Shown here: piece by piece, positions 1-7,330 of the stretch
Layout: every line of letters begins with the position of its first letter
How positions within the stretch are numbered: the first letter of the stretch is position 1
DNA from: Balneolia bacterium
GTDB taxonomy: Bacteria > Bacteroidota > Rhodothermia > Balneolales > Cyclonatronaceae
Length of the DNA stretch: 20,809 nt
Assembly: GCA_003567135.1 (NCBI GenBank)
Contig: PXAI01000091.1
Coordinates: forward strand, 1-20,809
Reading direction: 5' to 3'
Notes under the pieces: generated by a model
Told to the model about the DNA's origin: nothing
The model's database searches: none
The model's input: only the letters and a program-made list of their open reading frames with translations
Program-made: the position numbers and the translations under genes

Positions 1-99
1 GTCACCTTCGACGCTTCACGACTTTCGAGTGGTATGTACATTTACCGGTTAGTGGCTGGCAATGCAGTCAAAAATCGCTCTATGATGCTGGTGAAATAA
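1..99 (+). CDS. 3' end of a secreted protein with a type IX secretion sorting domain (partial)
   Basis: The window opens inside a reading frame that runs to a TAA at 97-99 and gives the last 32 residues of a protein. The end reads FDASRLSSGMYIYRLVAGN, then a basic stretch and a final MMLVK. The pattern 'L.SGMYIYRL.aG....KSMMLVK' is what the T9SS type A (Por) C-terminal sorting domain, or the related FlgD Ig-like fold, looks like at its last two strands. Proteins with this tail cross the outer membrane by the type IX system, which is restricted mainly to Bacteroidota and relatives. What the missing N-terminal part does cannot be seen. A terminator follows about 30 bases downstream. Confidence 0.75.
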   Translation, partial: VTFDASRLSSGMYIYRLVAGNAVKNRSMMLVK

Positions 100-127
100 G
101 CACTTTTAAAACATAACAAACGATACC

Positions 128-165
128 AAAGCCCTCTCGTTTAATCATGAGGGCTTTTTTATTTC
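128..165 (+). terminator. Rho-independent terminator after the T9SS cargo gene
   Basis: AAAGCCCTC (128-136) pairs perfectly with GAGGGCTTT (149-157) around a 12-base loop, and a T-rich run follows on the plus strand. It sits about 30 bases after the stop codon at 97-99, the expected place for ending that transcript. The A-run on the 5' side could also let it work on the minus strand, but no minus-strand gene ends here. Confidence 0.8.
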
Positions 166-429
166 AGATCATCATCTTTAGAAGATTGTGAAACATTGGT
201 GTCCGGAGAAAGCTATATTTCCATCAAAACATTGGTACTGGGTTCAATCAAGCTCGATTTTTACCCGTAAAGTGAAACTGTCCTCGCACATCAACCACAA
301 TAGATTTTCTTGCTAAATTCAGCCTCTTATCCCCCTACTCAAAACTACCAAACCCTATTATTGCCAGTTCGTTAGCAATTTGATACCTTACATTTATCTA
401 TAGGTAATCACTTTCTGTTAGCTTACATC

Positions 430-948
430 ATGCCATATTTCGCAATAACACGACGATATCTTCTGGTTTCAGTGATAGCTATCCTGATTTTTAACGGTTG
501 TGGCGTTTTCGAGTCCGATACGAATAACTTAAATGAAAGTGTTCAGTTTGATCTGAAAATCGACAAAAACGAGTTGGGTCCCGGCGAACAATTTACGGCG
601 TTATATACAGCGAGGAACTTCTCAAATAAAAACATCAAACTGGCGACCAGCTGTATTGGTTTTGCTATTATTGGTGTCTATAAGGATGGGGAAAATGCAC
701 ATTTTAATGGCGCTGATACAGGCTGTTATACGGGGCTTGGCAGTTTTGAAATTGGTCCAAAAGAATCATTGCAATTTGAATGGGACATTAATGCTTTCAC
801 GCTCTCACGAGAAATTGGCCAATCAAATTTTGACACTACGCTGGTAGCACCGGGGAATTATAAGCTGCGCGTTTATTCAAATGTAGTTGGGTTAAATGGG
901 AAGGATTTTGTTGTCGAGCCTGAAGAAGTTGATTTTAAAATTCAATGA
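430..948 (+). CDS. Putative lipoprotein with a BsuPI-like beta-sandwich domain
   Basis: This 172-residue protein starts with a basic N-terminus, a hydrophobic segment (about residues 10-22) and a Cys at 24 in the context FNGC. That is an imperfect lipobox, so it is probably a lipoprotein. The mature part is rich in alternating hydrophobic residues. It follows a plan seen in BsuPI-type and similar Ig-like domains: a 'GPGEQFTALYTARN' strand near 50-63, an 'IGPKESLQFEWD' segment near 108-119, and a 'APGNYKLRVYS' strand near its end. C75 and C99 could form a disulfide. The BsuPI match is from memory of the pattern and is weak. It lies 174 bases before the barrel gene and starts with the same mature motif (CG, hydrophobic, F) as the lipoprotein at 2387-2884. 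Confidence 0.6.
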   Translation: MPYFAITRRYLLVSVIAILIFNGCGVFESDTNNLNESVQFDLKIDKNELGPGEQFTALYTARNFSNKNIKLATSCIGFAIIGVYKDGENAHFNGADTGCYTGLGSFEIGPKESLQFEWDINAFTLSREIGQSNFDTTLVAPGNYKLRVYSNVVGLNGKDFVVEPEEVDFKIQ

Positions 949-1122
949 ATCACTTCTTTAAACGCCCTTTTATAGTTCTATACAGGCTAAAGTGATTTCA
1001 AAAATCAGATAAACATTGCAACGATTTATAGCGGACGCTGAATCGTTTTTTCCTTAAATTCTGAATAAATTGACGCGTACGGTAATTTTAAATCCGGAAC
1101 CTCTTCACCAAACTATTTTTGC

Positions 1123-2322
1123 ATGTCATTCTCAAAGGTTCGTATAACTTCAATACTTTCGGCGCTTCTTTTGTTTCTAATGATAAGTTCAGAAGTTCGT
1201 TCTCAGGGCTGGACCTCCCCTTTTTCGTGGAATAACTACATTTTTGATGCACGGGTTGCCGCTTTGGGTCAATCAACCGCAACGCTGAAGAACCCGTCTG
1301 CATATCATATTAATCCCGCAGTACCATTTAATAATGGTACAATTACGGCATCAAGTTATCTATTATCCACTACTCCGTTTATTTATGAGTATTACCCGGG
1401 TGGCTCATCATTGTATAGCCCCGCTATAGGCTATTCCAGTGGAAATTTCTCCTATGCGGTCATGCTTGATCAGACTTCGTATTCCTATTACAGTCCTTTT
1501 ACTACCGATCTTATTCAAATAATGCACAACAGCTCATTGTTGAGATTTCAGCTTGGTTACCAAATCAGTGAAAGATTTTACGCGGGTGCGGGATTGGTTT
1601 ACAGTTCAGTTTCATTATCAATTAACCCAGAAGTAAGTGTTGGTGGAAATAATCAAATTGATGCCAATGCGTGGGGACTCACATTTGGCGCTTATTATCA
1701 GGATCAGATTGAAACAAGCCTTTTTCGATTCAGACCGCAGGTTGGTTTATCGCTCAATGATTTAAGCACCGGTTTTGAATTCGAAGGCAGTACCATAAGA
1801 GAGCATCTGCCTGGTCAGATCAGATTGGGGATTGGAATGGATATCTCAAGCCGACAGGAACGATACAACCTTCCTATGTTTGGAATCGGACTTTATACGG
1901 GCTTCAGCAAATATCTTTCACGTTGGGAGTACGATCCGGAAACCGGTGAGACACTTTCACCAAGTGGATTCGAGGCATTATTTACTACCTGGAATAGTAT
2001 TACAAAATTTGATGGTTTGAATACTTTTGAGATCACGCTTGGAGAACAGATTTCTGCGAGTCTGGGTATTGAAGTGAACCTGTTGGAAACTCTTTATCTC
2101 AGATATGGACTCATTGGTGGTGCAGATCGCTGGGTAAGGCCGCAGCATGGATTGGGTTTTGAAGTTGATTTCTATTACGTGGCGATAGCAGTTACAAATA
2201 TGAGTTATCATTCATCTGAAGATTGGCTTCCGCAGGATGACATCACAACAGTTCAGGCAACCGTCAGAATCCCAATTGACGGCAAGCCCCGAAACAGCCT
2301 CGTATCACAATTGTTCAGGTAA
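1123..2322 (+). CDS. Outer-membrane beta-barrel protein, PorV/PorQ-like (hypothetical)
   Basis: The 399-residue product has a clear signal peptide (hydrophobic residues about 8-22, likely cut after the Ser of VRS at about 27). The mature protein is dominated by short aromatic and glycine-rich alternating strands (for example YYPGGSSLYS, FRFRPQVGLSL, FYYVAIAVTN), typical of an outer-membrane barrel. Near the N-terminus, DARVAALGQSTATLKNPSA followed by YHINPA resembles the 'GARalgmGgA..a...d..a.ywNPA' opening of the PorV/PorQ/FadL-like barrels common in Bacteroidota. PorV and PorQ work in type IX secretion, but the match is too general to assign that role. It is flanked by two lipoprotein genes on the same strand, so an envelope function is likely. 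The ATG at 1123 is the only start that leaves a full signal peptide. No Shine-Dalgarno sequence is visible. Confidence 0.65.
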   Translation: MSFSKVRITSILSALLLFLMISSEVRSQGWTSPFSWNNYIFDARVAALGQSTATLKNPSAYHINPAVPFNNGTITASSYLLSTTPFIYEYYPGGSSLYSPAIGYSSGNFSYAVMLDQTSYSYYSPFTTDLIQIMHNSSLLRFQLGYQISERFYAGAGLVYSSVSLSINPEVSVGGNNQIDANAWGLTFGAYYQDQIETSLFRFRPQVGLSLNDLSTGFEFEGSTIREHLPGQIRLGIGMDISSRQERYNLPMFGIGLYTGFSKYLSRWEYDPETGETLSPSGFEALFTTWNSITKFDGLNTFEITLGEQISASLGIEVNLLETLYLRYGLIGGADRWVRPQHGLGFEVDFYYVAIAVTNMSYHSSEDWLPQDDITTVQATVRIPIDGKPRNSLVSQLFR

Positions 2323-2341
2323 TAGTTGGGTATTAATTTTG
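2310..2341 (+). promoter_or_regulatory. Candidate Bacteroidota-type promoter for the second lipoprotein gene
   Basis: TAATTTTG at 2334-2341 is a perfect match to the Bacteroidota -7 box TAnnTTTG. A 20-base spacer separates it from ATTG at 2310-2313, a three-of-four match to the -33 TTTG. The -33 element lies inside the 3' end of the barrel gene. Transcription would start near 2348, leaving a leader of about 40 bases before the ATG at 2387. This suggests the lipoprotein can be expressed separately from the barrel gene. Confidence 0.4.
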
Positions 2342-2386
2342 ATGTAGTATCTTTTAGTTGAATAAATACAACAAATAAGGTCTGAT

Positions 2387-2884
2387 ATGAAAAAGTTTAT
2401 ATTGTTAATGGCTACCGTCGCACTTTTTTTGATTGCAGGTTGTGGGATATTTAACTCAAGCGAAACAAATACGATAAAAATTGAGCTTGATTCTCAAGAA
2501 CTCACAGATCAAAAGTCCGTGACCGCGAGAGTAATTAACTCTACCTCAGATGAGCTTCTGATTTACCAGGAAACATTGCTTACCAACGTGGAAAGAAGGA
2601 ATGAATCAGGCAACTGGGTACGGCTTTTATCTCAGGTAGTTGTTCAAAATGAATCGATTCCGTGGACTAATTGGTATATCAATTTGCAACCCGAATCTGT
2701 ATATGAATATGAAATACGTTACGATCTGATTGAAAACCTGATAGATATCAGAAACAACGCCATTGGCGATTCCGGGGACATGATAGCTGTTGAGGGTGAG
2801 TACAGGCTGATTTACGAACTGATCTTTGATGAAGATTATGAAAATATGAGAACGTTTTATTCTGATAGTTTTACGGTTAACTGA
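2387..2884 (+). CDS. Putative lipoprotein of unknown function
   Basis: This 165-residue protein has a textbook lipoprotein signal: MKK, a hydrophobic core, then LIAGC with the lipidated Cys at 19. The mature part starts CGIF, like the CGVF of the lipoprotein at 430-948. It continues with a beta-rich region whose phrases suggest an Ig-like or BsuPI-like fold ('IKIELDSQEL', 'VTARVINSTSDELL', 'GEYRLIYELIF'). It is acidic at the C-terminus and has no other cysteine. The gene follows the barrel gene by 64 bases and has its own candidate promoter. The function is unknown; distant paralogy with the first lipoprotein is my inference. Confidence 0.65.
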   Translation: MKKFILLMATVALFLIAGCGIFNSSETNTIKIELDSQELTDQKSVTARVINSTSDELLIYQETLLTNVERRNESGNWVRLLSQVVVQNESIPWTNWYINLQPESVYEYEIRYDLIENLIDIRNNAIGDSGDMIAVEGEYRLIYELIFDEDYENMRTFYSDSFTVN

Positions 2885-2902
2885 CTTTCTTATATATCAC
2901 GT

Positions 2903-3022
2903 TCACTTAGGCAATTCAGATAATTTGATTCCTCTATAGGCCCCACGTTTTTTGTCTTCCGGATGAGGTTCAATTTCCCAGAATTCCTTCATTTCCGGAA
3001 CACCCATCCGGATTTTATACAT
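2903..3022 (-). pseudogene. Internally deleted RelE/ParE-like toxin remnant
   Basis: Six bases after the antitoxin stop codon, a 39-codon frame opens with MYKIRMGVPEMKEFW and goes straight on to EIEPHPEDKKRGAY, ending LSELPK. In the RelE-like toxin family I recall, the first block is the N-terminus ('YKIRMGVPEM..LW') and the second is the C-terminal end ('GLEPHPEDKK...Y..v.LSdlP'). Those proteins are normally about 110-120 residues long. The join near residues 15-17 therefore looks like an in-frame deletion of roughly 70-80 residues, removing the core of the ribonuclease fold. The reading frame is kept, so a short peptide may still be made, but it should not be active. The alternative, a genuine micro-gene, seems less likely because both ends match the family and the middle is absent. 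Confidence 0.55.
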
Positions 3023-3028
3023 AAAGTT

Positions 3029-3286
3029 TTAATCAAGAAGTTTTTTCAACTCATTCATATCCACAGATTCTGATACATTCCCGGATTTAATATTTTCTAT
3101 GGCCTTATCAACCATTTTTAAGGTTCTTTCAGAAATTTCATTGGGATGCACCAACTCTCTTGGACTAAGCTCAATAGTACCATCTTTTTTTTCGGTAACA
3201 TGATAGAGTTGCGTACGCGCACCGCGAATTGTAATTCGTTTTTTTGAATCCAATTTTGCATCATATTCCATAATTACTTGTACCAT
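3029..3286 (-). CDS. AbrB/MazE-like antitoxin of a type II toxin-antitoxin pair
   Basis: The 85-residue product has two halves. Residues about 6-42 (EYDAKLDSKKRITIRGA through DGTIELSPREL) follow the swapped-hairpin AbrB/MazE plan 'v.lDsk.RitiP......y.v....dG.i.L.pre'. Residues about 48-85 are helical and acidic, ending in 'VDKAIENIKSGNVSESVDMNEL', the sort of tail that binds a RelE-type toxin in Bacteroidota antitoxins. It would bind DNA as a dimer and repress its own operon. The following gene is a broken toxin (2903-3022), so this is an orphan antitoxin. The start could be the ATG at 3286 or the in-frame ATG at 3271, which fits the family N-terminus at least as well. Confidence 0.6.
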   Translation of the reverse strand: MVQVIMEYDAKLDSKKRITIRGARTQLYHVTEKKDGTIELSPRELVHPNEISERTLKMVDKAIENIKSGNVSESVDMNELKKLLD

Positions 3287-3470
3287 TTATACTCAAGAAT
3301 CTGTGTTATAGGAGTTCTTTGGCGTAATCCGGACGAGTAGTTTTATGGGGCGATAGTAGCCTTTTACCAATATTGATCAGTACTCTTCAGTATGAAATTT
3401 CTAACTGGAAAGAAGTTTTTATTGATGGAATGATCAGTTTTCAAATCTGCTAACTTATTAGCATAATGGT

Positions 3471-3490
3471 AAATAAAACGGAAGTTCCGG
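3471..3490 (-). terminator. Weak candidate terminator below the htrA gene
   Basis: On the minus strand CGGA-ACT-TCCG forms a short GC-rich stem with a three-base loop, followed by TTTTATTT. It lies about 60 bases after the htrA stop codon at 3551-3553. The stem is only four pairs long, with a mismatch before an A/T extension, so it may be weak or fortuitous. Confidence 0.25.
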
Positions 3491-3550
3491 TTTGAGCGAT
3501 TTTTTATATGCTATTCGTAACCTGAGTTTCGGTATACCAAAAACAATCTC

Positions 3551-5086
3551 TCAGTTCACCTGATCCTGAGGAATTATCTCAATCGTAATTTCTTCTCCGT
3601 CTCTTACGATCATCAGCTCGACTTTCTGATCCTCTTCCCTTGCTGAAGCATACAGCCCGGAAAATGATTCAAGATTTGTTGCCATTTCACCATTTACCTC
3701 AATGACAAGATCTTCAATCCGAATGCCTGAAACATCAGCGATGGAACCCGGCACAATATCGATTACAAATAAATCGGCGGATTCTTTCTCTTCCCCGGCA
3801 TGAAGTTCAGCGAGCGTGAATCCATCATCAAACACCTGCGATTCAAAGGATTCGGGATCACCCCAAAACCACGTATCCGGCTGCGTAGGATCATCCTCAA
3901 GCCAGGAGCTTATTATCTGATTATCACTTCCCATTAATAGGATTTCTTTCTCGACCGTCTGCTTGTTACGCCAGATTTTTAACGTAACTGTATCTCCCGG
4001 GCGATAAAGCGCAATCTGAGCCTGTAGCTGATTTGAAGCATCGACCGACATATCATTTACAGAAAGAATCACATCATACTGCTGTAATCCGCTGGTTCGG
4101 GCTGCTCCGCCATCAATTAAATCCACAATTTCCACACCTCGAATCGCCGGCATTTCAAGCTGCCGTGCTCTGCTCTGATCAACAGAAGCGATCTGAACAC
4201 CTAAAAACGCTCGTTTAACTTCACCAAACTGCATCAGGTCACGGGCAATTTTAAACGCAAGATTGATCGGAATAGCAAAACCGTATCCCTGATTCATGCC
4301 ACTCTCCGTAGCGATTGCCGTATTAATCCCAATCAGTTCGCCTTCACGATTTACCAGCGCGCCGCCGCTGTTTCCTTTGTTGATCGCGGCATCCGTCTGA
4401 ATAAAGCTTTCAATCCGCATACGGTCATTTATAATCTGCACATCCCGGCTCAGAGCGCTTACGATTCCGGCGGTAATAGTTGAGCGAAGCTGAAGCGGAT
4501 TCCCAACTGCATAAACCCAGTCCCCCACCTGCACGTGATCAGAATTTCCAAGCGTGATATGTGAGAGGTCATCCCCTTCAATTTTGAGTACCGCCAGGTC
4601 TGTAGAAGGATCAGTTCCGATTATCCGTGCTTCAAACTCCCGCTTATCGTGCAAGGTAACCTTCACATTACGTCCGCCGGCAACGACATGGTTGTTTGTC
4701 AAAATAAATCCATCAGGAGAAATGATCACTCCGGATCCGATAGCCTGTGAACGCCGTGGGGCAAAATTATCCCAGAAATTATCATCAAACTGATGATTCT
4801 CGTCGTCGGGAACGCGGCTTCTGCTTCGTGCGGTGGTTTCAATATAGACGACGGTCGGAATTGATTTGGCCGCTATTTCGCGAACTGACATAGCAGCATT
4901 TTCAGGCCTGTAATCGCGCTCAGATGGCGGTGATATACTGCGCTTTACTTCGGTAACCTGAACTTCAGTCGGGGTAAAAAACTGCCAGGACTGATGTGAA
5001 TAAAGCATCAGCGCTATGCCCAGTATAATCCCAATGAGCAGCAGCAGAATGGCGGAGAGTAAAAATTGATGGGGTTTCATAGGCAT
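3551..5086 (-). CDS. htrA: HtrA/Deg-type periplasmic serine protease
   Basis: The 511-residue protein begins with a membrane anchor or uncleaved signal (residues about 8-30), then a trypsin-like protease domain with the full triad: His133 in TNNHVV, Asp163 in STDLAVLKI, and Ser240 in NKGNSGGALV. PDZ1 spans about 290-388 (start AFLGVQIA) and PDZ2 about 435-508 (VIDIVPGSIADVSG, then VIEVNGE). This is the DegP/DegQ/DegS layout with two PDZ domains, for cleaving misfolded envelope proteins. The linker between the PDZ domains (about 388-432) is unusually acidic and Trp-rich. Its ATG directly abuts the recO stop codon with no gap, so the two are translated from one message. A second ATG two codons downstream is an alternative start. 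Confidence 0.93.
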   Translation of the reverse strand: MPMKPHQFLLSAILLLLIGIILGIALMLYSHQSWQFFTPTEVQVTEVKRSISPPSERDYRPENAAMSVREIAAKSIPTVVYIETTARSRSRVPDDENHQFDDNFWDNFAPRRSQAIGSGVIISPDGFILTNNHVVAGGRNVKVTLHDKREFEARIIGTDPSTDLAVLKIEGDDLSHITLGNSDHVQVGDWVYAVGNPLQLRSTITAGIVSALSRDVQIINDRMRIESFIQTDAAINKGNSGGALVNREGELIGINTAIATESGMNQGYGFAIPINLAFKIARDLMQFGEVKRAFLGVQIASVDQSRARQLEMPAIRGVEIVDLIDGGAARTSGLQQYDVILSVNDMSVDASNQLQAQIALYRPGDTVTLKIWRNKQTVEKEILLMGSDNQIISSWLEDDPTQPDTWFWGDPESFESQVFDDGFTLAELHAGEEKESADLFVIDIVPGSIADVSGIRIEDLVIEVNGEMATNLESFSGLYASAREEDQKVELMIVRDGEEITIEIIPQDQVN

Positions 5087-5815
5087 TCAGAGAATTTGAT
5101 CGAGTATGGCATCCGATTTACGATCGCGAAGTCCTTCGAAATGATGTTTAAGATATACATCCAAATGATAAATCAGTGATTTTAATTCCTGCACGGGCAG
5201 TTCTTTTTTAAGTAAACGTCCGGATCGGCCCTGTAACGCCTGAGTAAGATACCACTGTTGATCAGAAGTTAGTAGAAACGACAGGCCGTCATCGGCTCTG
5301 TCGGATACGGTTCCGGAAATGATATTCAAGTAACATGATTTTTCATCTTTTATTTCATCAGACTGTAATCCGACCCCCATCAGCTCTGCAATTCTGGTTT
5401 GCAAGTATGGGAAAAGCGTACCGGCTTCCTGATCGGTTTGTTCAAGCCAGCAGATAAAATCCCACAAAAATTTAAAGTACGCTTCATTTTCCTCATGATC
5501 CTGCAATACCTGATTCGATATTTCCAGCAGTGGCATCAGAAGCGCCAGTTTAGGGAATGTATACCGGATCTTGTTGGTGCCCGTTTTTGTAGAAACTTCC
5601 TTCAGGTTTTGAACGCCACGCGAATCCTTGAGATAAAAGGTAATATCAAGCAATCCGCCCAGATTCATGATCCCGCCGAGTTTGCTTTTCGGTTTTTTAG
5701 CGCCCCGCGCGATCACGGCAAGCTTGCCATGCGAACGGGTCAGAAGCGTGACAATTCGGCTTGATTCTCCATAATCAATCAGCCGAAGTACAATACATTC
5801 CGTGGATACTACCAT
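5087..5815 (-). CDS. recO: DNA repair protein RecO
   Basis: This 242-residue protein has the RecO N-terminus: TECIVLRLIDYGESSRIVTLLT, then a GKLAVIARGAKKPKSKLGG stretch, which forms the OB fold that binds DNA (residues about 1-80). A helical C-terminal half follows. RecO anneals SSB-coated single strands and loads RecA with RecR in gap repair. The C-terminal part has only isolated cysteines (for example C166), so the four-Cys zinc site of some RecO proteins is not visible. The gene lies 15 bases after the MFS gene and abuts htrA, so it is in the middle of a three-gene transcript. The length is normal for the family. Confidence 0.9.
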   Translation of the reverse strand: MVVSTECIVLRLIDYGESSRIVTLLTRSHGKLAVIARGAKKPKSKLGGIMNLGGLLDITFYLKDSRGVQNLKEVSTKTGTNKIRYTFPKLALLMPLLEISNQVLQDHEENEAYFKFLWDFICWLEQTDQEAGTLFPYLQTRIAELMGVGLQSDEIKDEKSCYLNIISGTVSDRADDGLSFLLTSDQQWYLTQALQGRSGRLLKKELPVQELKSLIYHLDVYLKHHFEGLRDRKSDAILDQIL

Positions 5816-5830
5816 TTACCAGGTTTGTAA

Positions 5831-7165
5831 TTATTTATCCGAATCTGAAGATACAACCATCTCCTCTGCTTTTGGAAGACTCATAGCAAGTATTACACCC
5901 GCGATCATGAACGCGACAAATAATCCAATCAGAAACTCCACGCTGATCAGATCGGCCAGAAGCCCGAGCGCAGCCGACGACAATGTAACGATACCCACAA
6001 TTGTGTTGCTTACAGACACGTACAAAGGTCGATCAAGCTCGGGTGCGGCGTCCACAAGGTAGGTTTTTCGTCCTATTCGTACTCCGGCATGTCCTATCCC
6101 GGTGATGAAAAAAACTGCTGAGTATAAAACATCAGAATGCAGATTTTCAGGGATGATATAAAAAAAGACGGCAAACAATCCGGCGACAATTCCGATTATA
6201 CCGCCAAAAACCATCGAAAACTTGCTGGACCGATCAGCAAATCTTCCCCAGAAATAGCTACTCAAAACCATTGCAAGACTGTTGGCAATTACAAATATTC
6301 CAAGCGAACTGAGTTCAGTTCCGGTAAAATCCCGTCCCAGAATGGCATAAAAAGGCACCGCAAGCTGAATACTTAAAAGCAGACTGCGTACTGCTATGAA
6401 CTTCGCAAATGCCGGCTGTTTCTTGAGCAGATAAAATCCTTTTTTTGACTCTTCTATTGCAGATCGTCCGCCATCTGTTGCGCCGGGCTCTTCTTTGATC
6501 AGTGCAAAAAGCAGCGCCGCAATAAACCAGAGCGCCGACGCCGCAAGGATAATCATCACATAAATGGATACATCTTCGCCGTCGCCCACGTAGGTATGGA
6601 TGACCCATCCGGCGATCAGGCCAAGAAGTCCGCCGAGCGTGGCGCGGACAGACAGCAGCGTGCCGCGTTTTCCTTTAGGGATGGTTTTCGCGAGTACGTC
6701 TTTAAAACTGACCGACCCCACTCCGCTTGCTATGCTGAATATGGCGAGTAAAATCAGTATGAGAATTCCGGCGATCAGCCCCTGCATCAGCAGCGTTACG
6801 AGCGCAATGAGCAGAAGCGCGATGCCCTGCGTTACGCCGGCACCAACCCAAAACCATTTCCGGACATCGAACGCTCTGATCCGGCCCGATACAGCAAGCT
6901 GCGGCAACAGTGATCCCCCGCGATTTATCGGCACCAAAAATCCGCTTAACGTGGCCGGAGCTCCGATGGCCGACAGCAGCCACGGAAGCACCAATCCTGG
7001 ACTCGCAATTTGTTCCGCCAGCTTGGTGCTGGTTCCGTTAAACGCGTTTTTGAAAAAATTACCCGGCGCTTCTTTACACGCACTTTCGGGGATGTTCTCA
7101 CAGGACCGGTCATCATCTTCGGTGATGAAATCGTAGGCTCTGTCGGTCAGTTCTTTAGTTGGCAT
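5831..7165 (-). CDS. MFS-family membrane transporter
   Basis: From the ATG at 7165 the product is 444 residues. An upstream in-frame TTG at 7201 would add 12 residues but is less likely. A charged N-terminal segment of about 50 residues (FITEDDDRSCEN...) is followed by roughly a dozen hydrophobic helices. Variants of the major facilitator motif A occur in both halves: SGRIRAFDVRKW (about 93-104) after helix 2 and WGRFADR (about 306-312) after helix 8. These mark it as an MFS permease of the inner membrane. The long soluble N-terminus is unusual for a simple drug-efflux protein. The substrate cannot be read from the sequence. It is first in a likely MFS-recO-htrA transcript; the 5' gap to the aminotransferase gene is about 165 bases. 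Confidence 0.82.
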   Translation of the reverse strand: MPTKELTDRAYDFITEDDDRSCENIPESACKEAPGNFFKNAFNGTSTKLAEQIASPGLVLPWLLSAIGAPATLSGFLVPINRGGSLLPQLAVSGRIRAFDVRKWFWVGAGVTQGIALLLIALVTLLMQGLIAGILILILLAIFSIASGVGSVSFKDVLAKTIPKGKRGTLLSVRATLGGLLGLIAGWVIHTYVGDGEDVSIYVMIILAASALWFIAALLFALIKEEPGATDGGRSAIEESKKGFYLLKKQPAFAKFIAVRSLLLSIQLAVPFYAILGRDFTGTELSSLGIFVIANSLAMVLSSYFWGRFADRSSKFSMVFGGIIGIVAGLFAVFFYIIPENLHSDVLYSAVFFITGIGHAGVRIGRKTYLVDAAPELDRPLYVSVSNTIVGIVTLSSAALGLLADLISVEFLIGLFVAFMIAGVILAMSLPKAEEMVVSSDSDK

Positions 7166-7330
7166 GCGGGAATCTCCGGCCTTTCGTTTTGTAACCGACA
7201 AATTGAGAGATGATCGTCAACAGAATCGGGGAATGAGGCTCCCTCATCAAAAACTACGCTTCCCGGAAATGACTTATATATTAACATGGCGTCCATAACG
7301 CCGATAATGTACCAACCATTCAGATCGGCA

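Noticed and set aside
948..997. Inverted repeat AATCACTT...AAGTGATT downstream of the first lipoprotein
   Set aside because: Eight perfect pairs but a 34-base loop and no T-run, so not a convincing terminator.
7288..7302. GGCGT-CCATA-ACGCC hairpin before the MFS gene
   Set aside because: Only five pairs and no following T-run on either strand; no operator function can be argued.
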